A stretch of 64,000 bases of DNA from Lichenicoccus sp964246745 (GCA_964246745.1 CAXTRK010000011.1:22926-86925), one strand, 5' to 3'. Counted from the stretch's first letter, positions 1-8,999 are shown. Program-made: numbers and translations. Notes: generated by a model from the sequence alone, not told the origin.

Positions 1-234
1 GAGTTCAAGGAGGCGTTCGCTCGCGCCGAGGCGCTGATGGCCGAGCATCAGGTTCCGGTGGTGCTTGAATTCATGCTTGAGCGCGTCACCAACATCTCGA
101 TGGGCGCCGAAGTCGACAACATCAGCGAGTTCGAGGACATCCTCTGCCTCGATCCGAATCTGTCGATACAAAAGCGCCAGGAGATGGGGCGCGCCGCCGA
201 CGCTTGCGATCCTGGACACGGTCGGCTCGGATAA
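1..234 (+). CDS. gcl: Glyoxylate carboligase, C-terminal end (partial)
   Basis: The frame is open from base 1. Its first 50 residues match the C-terminal end of glyoxylate carboligase, the ThDP enzyme that condenses two glyoxylates into tartronate semialdehyde; the segment around VTNISMG and the following acidic EFED stretch are diagnostic. After about residue 55 the sequence no longer resembles the family and runs into the remains of hyi in another frame before stopping at 234. The natural C-terminus therefore seems to have been replaced by junk when the downstream operon collapsed. The body of the gene lies outside the window, so whether the enzyme still works cannot be judged here. Confidence 0.75.
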   Translation, partial: EFKEAFARAEALMAEHQVPVVLEFMLERVTNISMGAEVDNISEFEDILCLDPNLSIQKRQEMGRAADACDPGHGRLG

Positions 235-304
235 CGAGCGTATCGACGCGCTTGGCGATGGCGGCTGGGTCGGCTGCGAATACAAGCCGGCGGCAGACGA
301 CGAT
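200..304 (+). pseudogene. Hydroxypyruvate isomerase remnant
   Basis: In frame +2, residues coding IDALGDGGWVGCEYKPAA match the C-terminal motif of hydroxypyruvate isomerase (Hyi, family pattern ID-LGY-GW-GCEY-P), preceded by a stretch resembling its IADTPGR region but with the intervening residues deleted. There is no start, no N-terminal three quarters of the protein and no stop of its own; it reads straight into glycerate kinase remains. It is a degraded internal fragment of the gcl-hyi-glxR-glycerate kinase operon arrangement common in Proteobacteria. Confidence 0.6.
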
Positions 305-637
305 TCCTCAGTGATCGGGTCGGGGCCGACGGTTCCGGACGCAAGCACGCTCGACGACGCGCGCGAGGTTCTGCCACGCTATCGCATCGAGACGCCGGCC
401 GCCGTGCTGGCGCATCTGCTCAATCCGGCAGTGGAGACGCCGAGATCCGGCGACGCCGCAGGCCTCGCTGAAGGCCGCCGCAACTGTCGCGCGCGCGGCC
501 GGGCGATCGGCCTGAGCGCGCGGGCGCTGCTCGACGATAATGACGGCTATGGCTTTTTCGCGGCGCTCGGCCACCTTATCCTCACTGGCCCGACGCTCAC
601 GAACGTCAATGACTTCCGTGCAATCCTGATAGCCTGA
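305..637 (+). pseudogene. Glycerate 2-kinase (MOFRL/TtuD family) remnant
   Basis: Three recognisable blocks of the GckA/TtuD glycerate kinase are present but not in one frame. Frame +2 gives VIGSGPTVPD and the following helix (about 311-455). Frame +3 gives QASLKAAATVARAAGR (about 459-506). Frame +2 resumes with ARALLDDNDGYGFFAALG and TGPTLTNVNDFR, the extreme C-terminus (about 515-637). The family's large central MOFRL segment between the last two blocks is missing. The +2 frame happens to be open throughout, so an automatic caller may report a 190-residue protein from 65 to 637, but it is a chimera of shadows and fragments. Confidence 0.7.
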
Positions 638-659
638 CGACAATGGAGGACGTGCCGCG

Positions 660-2150
660 ATGATCCAGATGCCGCTGCCCGACGAGGATGTGCTGCGCCG
701 ACGCGCCGGGATCGTGAGCGCTCTCAAACGCATCGTCCCAGGCGAGGGCGTGATCGACTCCGAAGTCGAGCGGCGCGCCTACGAGAGCGATGGACTGACC
801 GCCTACGGCACGCTGCCGATGGTGGTCGTGCTGCCGGAGACGGTGGATCAGATCGTCCGCATCATGCGCTATTGCAGTGCCGAGGGCATCAAGCTGGTGC
901 CGCGCGGCGCCGGCACCTCGCTCTCGGGAGGCGCGCTGCCGCTCGCCGACGGCATCCTGCTGGGCTTGGGCAAGTTCAAGCGCATCCTCGACATCGACAT
1001 CGACAACCGCTGCGTCGTGGCGCAGCCGGGAGTCACCAACCTCGCCATCACCCATGCGGTGCAGGATCAAGGCTTCTATTACGCGCCCGACCCTTCGAGC
1101 CAGATCGCCTGCACCATCGGCGGCAACGTCGCCGAGAATTCAGGCGGCGTGCACTGCCTGAAATACGGACTGACCACGAACAACGTCATCGGCATCGAGA
1201 TGGTCACCATCGAGGGCGAGATCGTGCGCCTCGGCGGCAAGCACTTCGACGCCGGCGGCTACGACCTGCTCGGCGTGATGGTCGGCTCCGAAGGGCTGCT
1301 CGGCGTCGTCACCGAAGTCACCGTGCGTATTCTGCCCAGGCCGCCGGGCGCGCGCGCCGTGCTGATCGGCTTTCCCACCATCGAAGGCGCCGGCGAATGC
1401 GTGGCCGCGATCATCGGGCGGGGAATCATTCCAGGCGGCATGGAGATGATGGACCGGCCCGCGACGATGGCCGCCGAGGCGTTCGTCCATGCCGGCTACC
1501 CGCTGGACGCCGAAGCCGTGCTGATCGTCGAACTCGATGGCTGCGAGGCGGAAGTCGATCATCTGATCGCCACCGTCGAGGAGATCGCGGTCGATCATGG
1601 CGCCACCACCTGCCGGGTCAGCCGGAGCGAGGAGGAACGGCTGCTGTTCTGGGCGGGACGCAAGGCGGCGTTCCCGGCCGTGGGCAGGCTTTCTCCCGAC
1701 TATTACTGCATGGACGGCACCATCCCGCGCAAGCGGCTGGCGGAGGTGCTCACCCGGATGAAGCAGATGGAGGCGGAATTCGGACTTCGCGTCGCCAACG
1801 TGTTTCACGCGGGCGACGGCAATCTGCATCCGCTGATCATGTACGACGCGAACATTCCGGGCGAGCTCGCGCGCGCGGAGCAATTCGGCAACGACATCTT
1901 GCGTCTCTGCGTCGAGGTAGGCGGCGTGCTGACCGGAGAGCACGGCGTCGGCATCGAGAAGCGCGACCTGATGGGAACGATGTTCGGCAAGGTCGATCTC
2001 GACCAGCAGCAGCGTCTGAAATGCGCCTTTGATCCGGACAGCCTGCTCAATCCTGGCAAGATGTTTCCCGAGCTGTGCCGCTGCGCCGAACTCGGCCGCG
2101 TGCATGTGCATGCCGGCCAGACACGCTTTCCAGAGCTGCCGCGGTTCTGA
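660..2150 (+). CDS. glcD: Glycolate oxidase subunit GlcD, FAD-linked
   Basis: 496 residues, the usual GlcD length. It is the flavin subunit of the membrane-associated glycolate dehydrogenase that oxidises glycolate to glyoxylate. The FAD-binding PCMH signature PRGAGTSLSGG lies at residues 81-91; the C-terminal oxidase domain carries HAGDGNLHP near 383 and GEHGVG near 426, which line the active site in this family. The ATG at 660 follows a clean GGAGGA ribosome site about 10 bases upstream. It is first in a run with glcE (1 base after the stop), glcF, a permease, a CBS protein and glcB. D-lactate dehydrogenases share the fold, but glcE and glcF next door fix the assignment. Confidence 0.93.
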   Translation: MIQMPLPDEDVLRRRAGIVSALKRIVPGEGVIDSEVERRAYESDGLTAYGTLPMVVVLPETVDQIVRIMRYCSAEGIKLVPRGAGTSLSGGALPLADGILLGLGKFKRILDIDIDNRCVVAQPGVTNLAITHAVQDQGFYYAPDPSSQIACTIGGNVAENSGGVHCLKYGLTTNNVIGIEMVTIEGEIVRLGGKHFDAGGYDLLGVMVGSEGLLGVVTEVTVRILPRPPGARAVLIGFPTIEGAGECVAAIIGRGIIPGGMEMMDRPATMAAEAFVHAGYPLDAEAVLIVELDGCEAEVDHLIATVEEIAVDHGATTCRVSRSEEERLLFWAGRKAAFPAVGRLSPDYYCMDGTIPRKRLAEVLTRMKQMEAEFGLRVANVFHAGDGNLHPLIMYDANIPGELARAEQFGNDILRLCVEVGGVLTGEHGVGIEKRDLMGTMFGKVDLDQQQRLKCAFDPDSLLNPGKMFPELCRCAELGRVHVHAGQTRFPELPRF

Positions 2151-2151
2151 G

Positions 2152-3357
2152 ATGCAACGCCACTGCCCGGCCAGCGACGAGGAGGTCGCCGAGATCGTTT
2201 CCTGGGCGGCGGCTTCCGGCGAACCGCTCGAGATCTCGGCCGGCGGCAGCAAGCGCGCCTATGGCCGCCCGGTGCGGAGCGGGCATATGCTGGACCTCGG
2301 CCGGTTGCGCGGCATCGTCGATTACGATCCATCCGAACTGGTGCTGACCGCGCGGGCGGCCACGCCGATGGCCGAGATCGAGCCGTTGCTGACGCGGCAC
2401 CGGCAGATGCTGGGGTTTGAGCCGCCTGACTGGACCCTTCTGCTCGCTGGCAACGGAGCGCCGACCCTGGGCGGCGTCATTGCCTGCAACCTCGCCGGAC
2501 CACGACGTGTCCGCGCCGGCGCCGCCCGCGACCACTTCCTCGGTTTTGCCGGGGTCAATGGCTGGGGCGACCGCTGGAAGGCCGGCGGCACCGTGGTGAA
2601 GAACGTCACCGGCTACGATCTGTGCAAGCTGCAAGCGGGCGCGCACGGCACGCTGTCGGTGCTGACCGAAATCACCGTGCGTGTGCTGCCGAAGCCGGAG
2701 GCCTCGTGCAGCCTGGTGCTGAGGGATCTCACCGAGGCGGAGGCAATGCGGGCGATGACCGCGGCGCTGAACACGCCGCACGAGGTGTCGGCGGCGTGCC
2801 ACCTGCCACAGGCGGCCGCGGCACGCTCAGGCGTGTCCGGCTTGGCGGGAGCCGCGACCGTGCTGCGTCTCGAAGGGCCGCCGCCGTCGGTGGCGTATCG
2901 CGCCGAGGCGCTGCGTGCCGTGTTCGACCAGGCCGAGCTTCTGGAGGCGGCGCAATCCGAGGCTTTGTGGGCGGAGATCACGGTAGTGCAGCCGCTGCTT
3001 GGCGGCAGCGACATCGTCTGGCGCGTGTGCCCGACGCCGTCTTCGGCGCCGGCGCTGGTGGCGCGGATGCGCGCGGCGTGGCCCTCGGCGGAGGCGTTCT
3101 ACGACTGGGGCGGCGGCCTCGTCTGGCTCGGGCTCGATGCGTCGGCGGGCGTGGATGGCGGTGCCGCCGTGCTGCGCGCGGCACTCGCCAGACATGGCGG
3201 CCATGCCACGCTGCTGCGTGCCAGCGAGGCGCTGCGCGGCGCCGTGCCGGTGTTCGAGCCGCAAGCCCCTGCCCTCGATGCGCTGGCGCGCCGGGTCAAG
3301 GCGGGCTTTGATCCCAACGGCATTCTCAATCCGGGCCGTATGCAGGAAGGGGTGTAG
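2152..3357 (+). CDS. glcE: Glycolate oxidase subunit GlcE
   Basis: 401 residues from the ATG at 2152, directly after the glcD stop; the frame is open further upstream to 2029 but that part lies over glcD. GlcE is the second FAD-binding-fold subunit, with an N-terminal PCMH-like domain and the conserved VKNVTGYDLCKL segment near residue 148-160, then a shortened C-terminal domain ending in FDPNGILNPGRM. It lacks the GEHG-type catalytic segment of GlcD, as expected. It acts with GlcD and GlcF in glycolate oxidation. Two bases separate it from glcF, so the subunits are almost certainly co-translated. Confidence 0.92.
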   Translation: MQRHCPASDEEVAEIVSWAAASGEPLEISAGGSKRAYGRPVRSGHMLDLGRLRGIVDYDPSELVLTARAATPMAEIEPLLTRHRQMLGFEPPDWTLLLAGNGAPTLGGVIACNLAGPRRVRAGAARDHFLGFAGVNGWGDRWKAGGTVVKNVTGYDLCKLQAGAHGTLSVLTEITVRVLPKPEASCSLVLRDLTEAEAMRAMTAALNTPHEVSAACHLPQAAAARSGVSGLAGAATVLRLEGPPPSVAYRAEALRAVFDQAELLEAAQSEALWAEITVVQPLLGGSDIVWRVCPTPSSAPALVARMRAAWPSAEAFYDWGGGLVWLGLDASAGVDGGAAVLRAALARHGGHATLLRASEALRGAVPVFEPQAPALDALARRVKAGFDPNGILNPGRMQEGV

Positions 3358-3359
3358 CC

Positions 3360-4643
3360 ATGCAGACCCGTTTTTCCGACGAACAGCTTGCCGATGCCGA
3401 TACCGCGGAGTCGGCGAAAATCCTGCGCTCCTGCGTGCATTGCGGCTTCTGCACCGCGACCTGCCCGACCTACACGCTGCTCGGCGACGAACTCGACAGC
3501 CCGCGCGGACGGATCTCCCTGATCAAGGACATGCTGGAGAACAACCGGCCTGCCACCGAGAAGGTCGTGAAGCACATTGATCGCTGCCTGTCCTGTCTCG
3601 CCTGCATGACCACCTGCCCCTCGGGCGTGAACTACATGCACCTGGTCGATCACGCGCGGCATCATATCGAGAGGACCTACAAGCGTCCGTTTGCCGACCG
3701 CATGATGCGACGCATGCTCGCCGTCGTGCTGCCGCGTCCCGGATTGTTCCGCGCCTCGCTGCGCCTGTCGAGATTAGGCAAGCCGTTCGCCCGGCTGATG
3801 CCCGCGCGGCTTCGCGTGATGCTTGATCTGGCGCCTCGGCGGGTGCCGCAACCCTCGCCGGTGGACCGGCCGCAATCGATTGCCGCCATCGGCACCCGCA
3901 AGAAGCGTGTCGCCATCCTCAGCGGCTGCGCGCAACGGGTGCTGTCGCCGGAGATCAACGAGGCCACCATCCGTCTGTTGACCCGTCATGGCTGCGAGGT
4001 CATCGTCGCCAAGGGAGCCGGCTGCTGCGGCGCGCTCGCGCACCATCTCGGCCAGCAAGGCAATGCGGCGGCACGCGCCAACATCCTCGCCTGGCAGCGC
4101 GAGATCGAGGGCGAGGGGCTCGACGCAATCGTCATCAACGCGTCCGGCTGCGGCACCACGGTCAAGGATTACGGCTTCATGTTCCGCGAAGACCGCAGGC
4201 TTGCGGAAGCCGCTCGCCAGGTCTCGTCGCTGGCGCGCGACATCACCGAGCTGATGAGCGAGATCGGCCTCAAGCCGGCCGTGGTCGCGACCGGACAGCG
4301 GGTCGCCTATCACAGCGCCTGCTCGTTGCAGCACGGCCAGCAGGTGCATAAGCAACCCGGGCAATTGCTGACCGCGGCCGGTTTCGAGGTGGTCGGCGTG
4401 CCGGAAGGTCATCTCTGCTGCGGTTCCGCCGGCACCTACAACCTGCTGCAGCCGGACATCGCGACCCGGTTGCGCGACCGCAAGGTCGAGAACATCGAGC
4501 GCACCAAACCCGCTCTGATCGCCGCCGGCAATGTCGGCTGCATGACCCAGATCGCCGCCGGCACCACAATCCCGGTGCTGCACACCGCCCAGCTTCTAGA
4601 TTGGGCGACCGGCGGTCCAAGGCCGCGCGCGCTGCCGGGATAG
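3360..4643 (+). CDS. glcF: Glycolate oxidase iron-sulfur subunit GlcF
   Basis: 427 residues. Two ferredoxin-type clusters are visible: C25-x2-C28-x2-C31-x3-C35-P and C76-x2-C79-x2-C82-x3-C86-P, which should hold two 4Fe-4S centres passing electrons from GlcD towards quinone. The C-terminal half has the two CCG domains (GAGCCGALAHHLG and LCCGSAGTYNLL) typical of the GlcF/heterodisulfide-reductase D family. No membrane segment is evident, so association with the membrane is probably peripheral. It completes the glcDEF unit. Confidence 0.94.
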   Translation: MQTRFSDEQLADADTAESAKILRSCVHCGFCTATCPTYTLLGDELDSPRGRISLIKDMLENNRPATEKVVKHIDRCLSCLACMTTCPSGVNYMHLVDHARHHIERTYKRPFADRMMRRMLAVVLPRPGLFRASLRLSRLGKPFARLMPARLRVMLDLAPRRVPQPSPVDRPQSIAAIGTRKKRVAILSGCAQRVLSPEINEATIRLLTRHGCEVIVAKGAGCCGALAHHLGQQGNAAARANILAWQREIEGEGLDAIVINASGCGTTVKDYGFMFREDRRLAEAARQVSSLARDITELMSEIGLKPAVVATGQRVAYHSACSLQHGQQVHKQPGQLLTAAGFEVVGVPEGHLCCGSAGTYNLLQPDIATRLRDRKVENIERTKPALIAAGNVGCMTQIAAGTTIPVLHTAQLLDWATGGPRPRALPG

Positions 4644-4688
4644 CCACTCCCTCGTCAAACGTCCAAGATAACAACATCGGAGGAAGCC

Positions 4689-6335
4689 TTGTTCAAGCAA
4701 CCGTTGACTCCCATCGCCGGCAGCCTGCCGCTGTCGTTCCTGGTGGCGGTGCTGCCCATCCTGGTGGTGCTGGTCCTGCTCGGCGTGCTGCGCCGGCCGG
4801 CCTGGCAGGCCTCGCTCGCGGGATTGATCACCGCGCTGCTGGTCGCGGTGCTGGGCTGGCGGTTCCCGATCGGCCTGGCGCTCGACAGCGTCGCCGCCGG
4901 CGTCACCTTCGCGCTCTGGCCGGTGATGTGGATCGTGGTCAACGCGCTGCTGCTCTACAATATCGCCGTGCTGTCCGGGCGTTTCGACGCGTTCCGCGAG
5001 TGGCTGCTTGATCATCTGCCCAATGACCGGCGCATCGTCCTGGTCGTGGTGGGCTTCTGTTTCGGCTGCCTGCTCGAGGGCATCGCCGGCTTCGGCACGC
5101 CGGTCGCCATCACCAGCGCGCTGCTGATCATGGTGGGCTTCCCGCCGCTGGAGGCGCTCACCTACACGCTGATCTTCGACACGGCGCCGGTGGCGTTCGG
5201 GGCGCTGGGCGTGCCGGTCACGGTCCTCGCCAAGGTCACCGGCCTGCCCGCGCTCAGCCTGGGCGCGATGATCGGACGGCAGTTGCCGTTCTTCGCCTTC
5301 ATGCTGCCGTTCTATGTCATGCTGATCTATGGCGGCATGCGCTCGGTGCGCGCGCTGTGGCCGGTGCTGCTGGTCGCCGGCGGCAGCTTCGCGATCACCC
5401 AGTTCGTCTCGTCCAACTTCCTGAACTACGCGCTGACCGACGTGCTGTCGTCGCTGGTGGCGCTGGCCGCGACCTTGGGCTTCATGCGCATCTGGTCGCC
5501 GCGGCCGGACGCGGCCTTCAGCATCGACGCGCGCGCCAACCGGCCGCCACGCCTGGGTCTCGCGCGTGCCGTCGGCGCGGACGTCACACTCGGGCGCACA
5601 CCGCGCGCTGTGCCCACCTGGCAGGGATGGATCCCCTGGGTGCTGGTCTCGGCGGTGGTCATCGTCTGGACCTATGCCGGGATCTCTGACGTCGGCCAGC
5701 GGGTGATCGCCTGGCCCGGCTTGAACAACCGGGTCATGATCACGCTCTATCACAAGGTCTATGCGGCCACGTGGGGCTTTCAGCCGCTGAGCACCGGCAC
5801 CGCCATCCTGGTGGCGGCACTGCTCACCGCGGCGATCGTCGGATTGAAGCCGGCGCAACTCCTGGTCGCCATTGTCAACACCTGGCGGCAGAGCCGTATC
5901 GCCATCCTGACCGTGTGCCTGATCATCGGGCTGGCCTATCTGATGAACTATTCGGGACTGACCTATACGCTTGGCCTCGGCGTCGCTTCCGTCGGCGTAT
6001 TCTTTCCGATCGTCTCGCCCTTTCTCGGCTGGGTTGCGGTGTTCCTCTCCGGCAGCGACACGTCCGGCAACGCCTTGTTCGGCAACCTGCAAGTCGTCGC
6101 CGGCAAACAGCTCGGCCTCAATCCGGTGCTGATCGCGGCCACCAACTCCTCAGGCGGGGTGATGGGCAAGATGATCTCGCCGCAGAATATCGCCACCGGC
6201 GTTTCGGTCACCAACCTCAAGGGCCAGGAAGGCGTTGTGTTCGCGCGCACCTTCAAGCACAGCGTATTTCTCACTTTCCTGCTTGGCCTGCTGGTGGTGC
6301 TGCAGGAATATGTCGTGCCTTGGATGATCCCCTGA
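4689..6335 (+). CDS. glcA: Glycolate/L-lactate permease, LctP family
   Basis: 548 residues, the normal length for the LldP/GlcA family of H+ symporters, and hydrophobic throughout with about 12-14 membrane spans. Family hallmarks include FCFGCLLEGIAGFGTPVAI near residue 115-135 and the C-terminal FLSGSDTSGNALFGNLQ and SSGGVMGKMISPQN segments. The start is TTG at 4689, backed by GGAGGA about 5 bases upstream; no in-frame ATG gives a comparable N-terminus. Position between glcF and glcB argues for glycolate import (GlcA) rather than lactate, but the two substrates cannot be separated by sequence. Confidence 0.9.
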   Translation: MFKQPLTPIAGSLPLSFLVAVLPILVVLVLLGVLRRPAWQASLAGLITALLVAVLGWRFPIGLALDSVAAGVTFALWPVMWIVVNALLLYNIAVLSGRFDAFREWLLDHLPNDRRIVLVVVGFCFGCLLEGIAGFGTPVAITSALLIMVGFPPLEALTYTLIFDTAPVAFGALGVPVTVLAKVTGLPALSLGAMIGRQLPFFAFMLPFYVMLIYGGMRSVRALWPVLLVAGGSFAITQFVSSNFLNYALTDVLSSLVALAATLGFMRIWSPRPDAAFSIDARANRPPRLGLARAVGADVTLGRTPRAVPTWQGWIPWVLVSAVVIVWTYAGISDVGQRVIAWPGLNNRVMITLYHKVYAATWGFQPLSTGTAILVAALLTAAIVGLKPAQLLVAIVNTWRQSRIAILTVCLIIGLAYLMNYSGLTYTLGLGVASVGVFFPIVSPFLGWVAVFLSGSDTSGNALFGNLQVVAGKQLGLNPVLIAATNSSGGVMGKMISPQNIATGVSVTNLKGQEGVVFARTFKHSVFLTFLLGLLVVLQEYVVPWMIP

Positions 6336-6352
6336 ATCGCAAGGAGTCGGAA

Positions 6353-6784
6353 ATGACGGTCGCATCGATCCTGGCGCAGAAAAGCAAGACCCTGATCTGC
6401 GTCGCTCCGGACACGCCGGTCAGCGAGGTCACGCGCATCCTCCACGAAAAGCAGATCGGCGCGGTGCTGGTCATGGACGGAGAGACGCTGCTCGGAGTAT
6501 TGACGGAGCGCGGCATCGTCCGCGCCATGGCGCTGAACCCGCAAGGCGTGCGGGCGATGGCCGCCTCCAGCGTGATGCGGCCGAAACTGCATGAGGCCCA
6601 TCTCTCCTCCACCCTGGACGAGGCGATGCAGGTCATGACTGAGAACCGTGTGCGCTATCTGCCGGTGGTCGAGGATGGCAAGCTGGTCGGGCTGGTCAGC
6701 ATCGGCGACGTGGTCAAGGCTGAGCTTGGCCGCAACGTGCATGAAGTCCAGAACCTGACCGCCTATATCAGCGGCGCCCATTGA
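6353..6784 (+). CDS. Tandem CBS-domain protein
   Basis: 143 residues consisting of little more than two CBS domains, roughly residues 8-62 and 76-130; each has the typical hydrophobic strand pattern and G-LTERGIVR or G-VSIGDVVK ends. CBS pairs usually bind adenine nucleotides and regulate a partner. The ATG at 6353 has AAGGAG about 7 bases upstream; the frame is open far upstream but that portion overlaps the permease. Sitting between the permease and malate synthase, it may sense energy charge for this pathway; that is inference from position only. Similar stand-alone proteins are common in Alphaproteobacteria. Confidence 0.85.
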   Translation: MTVASILAQKSKTLICVAPDTPVSEVTRILHEKQIGAVLVMDGETLLGVLTERGIVRAMALNPQGVRAMAASSVMRPKLHEAHLSSTLDEAMQVMTENRVRYLPVVEDGKLVGLVSIGDVVKAELGRNVHEVQNLTAYISGAH

Positions 6785-6800
6785 GAGACCGAAAGCACGC

Positions 6801-8972
6801 ATGACAGAGATGACACAACGAGCCGGGCTCGCGGTCGCGCCGGAACTGGCGCGGTTTATCGAGGAACGGGCGCTCCCTGGCCTGGATCTGCCGGCTCACT
6901 CGTTCTGGTCCGGCATGGCCGGCATCTATGCGCGTTTCACCGAGGAGAACCGCGCCCTGCTCGCGCATCGTGACACGTTGCAGGAGCGGTTCGATGCCTG
7001 GCACGCCGCCCACCCTCGCCAGCCGTTCGACGCCGCCGCCTATCGCGGCTTCCTCGCGGAAATCGGCTATCTCGCGGACGAGCCGGCGCCGTTCAGTGTC
7101 ACCTCCGCAAACGTCGACGACGAGGTCGCCACCCGTGCCGGCCCGCAGCTCGTGGTGCCGGTGCTGAACGCGCGTTTCCTGCTCAACGCCGCGAACGCGC
7201 GGTGGGGCAGCCTCTACGACGCGCTCTACGGCACGGACGCGATCGCCGGCACGCCAGCCGGCCCCGGCTATGATCCCGCCCGCGGCGCCCAGGTCATCGC
7301 CCGCGCGCGCGCCTTTCTCGACGATGCCGTGCCGCTCGCCCGGGGCTCGCACGCGGACGCGGACGGCTACACCGTCGAAGACGGAGCACTCGTGCCGGCA
7401 CTCGCCGATCCCGCCGCCTTCGTCGGCTATCGCGGCGACGCGCACGCTCCGAGCGCGATCCTGCTGGCGCATCACGGGCTGCATATCGAGTTGGTGCTTG
7501 ACCGCTCGCACCCGATTGGCCGCGACGATCAAGCCGGGCTCGCTGATATCGTGCTGGAATCGGCGCTGACCACGATCGTCGATTTCGAGGATAGCGTCGC
7601 CGCGGTCGACGCCGAGGACAAGGTCGAGGCCTACGGCAACTGGCTCGGGCTGATGCAAGGCGACCTCACGGCGCGGTTCGAGAAAGGCGGCCGCGAGATG
7701 ACCCGGACGCTCGAACCGGACCGCGCCTATACCGCGCCAGACGGCGGCGTCCTCATTTTGCCCGGCCGCGCGCTGCTGTTCGTCCGCAATGTCGGCCACC
7801 ATATGACGACGCCCGCCGTGCGGCTCGCGGACGGCACGGAAGCGCCGGAAGGCATCCTCGACGCCATCGTCACCAGCCTGATCGCGATGCACGACCTTCG
7901 CCGTCAAGGCCGCCACGGCAACAGCCGCACCGGCTCGATCTATATCGTCAAGCCCAAGATGCACGGACCGGACGAGGTCGGCTTCACCGATCGTCTGTTC
8001 GACGCCGTCGAGGACATGCTGGGCCTCGCCCGGAACACGCTCAAGGTTGGCGTGATGGATGAGGAGCGGCGCACCTCGGCCAATCTCGCCGCCTGCATCG
8101 CCCAAGTCCGCAACCGTATCGTCTTCATCAACACCGGCTTTCTGGATCGCACCGGCGACGAGATTCACACTGGCATGCATGCGGGTCCGGTGGTGCCGAA
8201 GGCGGAGATGAAATCGAGCGACTGGATCGCCGCCTACGAGGACCGCAACGTGCAGATCGGCCTTGCCTGCGGCCTGTCCGGACGGGCGCAGATCGGCAAG
8301 GGCATGTGGGCGGCCCCGGACCGCATGGCCGACATGATCGAGCAGAAGATCGCCCACCCGAAGAGCGGCGCCACCACCGCCTGGGTGCCAAGCCCTACCG
8401 CGGCCACCCTGCACGCGACGCATTACCATGCGGTTGACGTGTTCGAGAGGCAGCGGGCGCGTATGGCCGAGCCGGTCGCAAGCCTCGACAAGCTGCTCAG
8501 CCTGCCTTTGGCGGAAGGGCGGAATTGGACGCCGGAACAGGTCCGACGCGAGCTGGAAAACAACGCGCAAGGCATTCTCGGCTACGTCGTGCGGTGGGTT
8601 GATCAGGGCGTTGGCTGCTCCAAGGTCCCGGACATTCACGACATCGCCTTGATGGAGGACCGCGCGACGCTGCGGATTTCCTCGCAGCACATGGCCAACT
8701 GGCTGCGTCACGGCGTCGCCTCCGCAGATGAGGCGGACGCGGCGCTGCGCCGTATGGCGGTCAAGGTCGACGCGCAGAACGCAGGCGATCCGTTGTATCG
8801 GCCGATGGCCGGCCACGAACAGACCAGCCTTGCCTTCCAGGCCGCCCGCGCGCTGGTGTTCGAGGGTGCCGATCAACCGAATGGCTACACCGAGCCGCTG
8901 CTGCATCGTTTCCGGGCGCAAGTGAAAGCAAGCAAGATTGGGGCTCCGCCCCAAGCCCCGGTAAAGGCTTAG
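6801..8972 (+). CDS. glcB: Malate synthase G
   Basis: 723 residues, full-length for the monomeric malate synthase G that joins glyoxylate and acetyl-CoA to make malate. The family's DFEDSVAAVDAEDKV motif lies near residue 260-275 and GSIYIVKPKMHGP near 378-390, with ANLAACIAQVRNRIVFINTGFLDRTGDEIHT-type sequence downstream (active-site Glu/Asp region). It closes the glycolate block, giving glycolate to glyoxylate to malate. The last dozen residues (KIGAPPQAPVKA) are not family sequence: they are encoded by a palindromic repeat that has run into the gene end and supplies the stop codon. Confidence 0.96.
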   Translation: MTEMTQRAGLAVAPELARFIEERALPGLDLPAHSFWSGMAGIYARFTEENRALLAHRDTLQERFDAWHAAHPRQPFDAAAYRGFLAEIGYLADEPAPFSVTSANVDDEVATRAGPQLVVPVLNARFLLNAANARWGSLYDALYGTDAIAGTPAGPGYDPARGAQVIARARAFLDDAVPLARGSHADADGYTVEDGALVPALADPAAFVGYRGDAHAPSAILLAHHGLHIELVLDRSHPIGRDDQAGLADIVLESALTTIVDFEDSVAAVDAEDKVEAYGNWLGLMQGDLTARFEKGGREMTRTLEPDRAYTAPDGGVLILPGRALLFVRNVGHHMTTPAVRLADGTEAPEGILDAIVTSLIAMHDLRRQGRHGNSRTGSIYIVKPKMHGPDEVGFTDRLFDAVEDMLGLARNTLKVGVMDEERRTSANLAACIAQVRNRIVFINTGFLDRTGDEIHTGMHAGPVVPKAEMKSSDWIAAYEDRNVQIGLACGLSGRAQIGKGMWAAPDRMADMIEQKIAHPKSGATTAWVPSPTAATLHATHYHAVDVFERQRARMAEPVASLDKLLSLPLAEGRNWTPEQVRRELENNAQGILGYVVRWVDQGVGCSKVPDIHDIALMEDRATLRISSQHMANWLRHGVASADEADAALRRMAVKVDAQNAGDPLYRPMAGHEQTSLAFQAARALVFEGADQPNGYTEPLLHRFRAQVKASKIGAPPQAPVKA

Positions 8973-8999
8973 CCTCTGCAAACCTCTTGAGTTTTACAA
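8938..8999 (+). repeat. REP-like double-hairpin element overlapping the end of glcB
   Basis: Two adjacent hairpins: a perfect 7-bp stem (TTGGGGC / GCCCCAA, 8938-8944 and 8948-8954, loop TCC) and a smaller AGGC-TTA-GCCT stem shortly after, followed by CTGCAAACCTC and an AT-rich tail. Paired GC-rich hairpins of this style, with a terminal AAACC-like run, recur in many Acetobacteraceae genomes as intergenic repeats. Here the first hairpin is translated as the C-terminus of GlcB. It could also work as a transcription terminator for the glc block. No second copy was noticed in the window. Confidence 0.5.

Noticed and set aside
65..637. Single 190-residue protein across the glycerate kinase scar
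   Set aside because: The frame joins a gcl shadow, a hyi piece and two separated glycerate kinase pieces, with another block in a different frame; it is not a functional protein.
872..2032. 386-residue alternative frame inside glcD
   Set aside because: Arg/His-rich out-of-frame reading of a confirmed gene.
4596..6092. 498-residue minus-strand ORF opposite the glycolate permease
   Set aside because: Composed almost wholly of Gln/Arg/Asp/His runs, the typical mirror of a hydrophobic membrane protein gene.
6768..8981. 737-residue minus-strand ORF opposite glcB
   Set aside because: High-GC antisense shadow: residues are Arg/His/Ala-rich, no family pattern, and the plus strand is an unmistakable malate synthase G.
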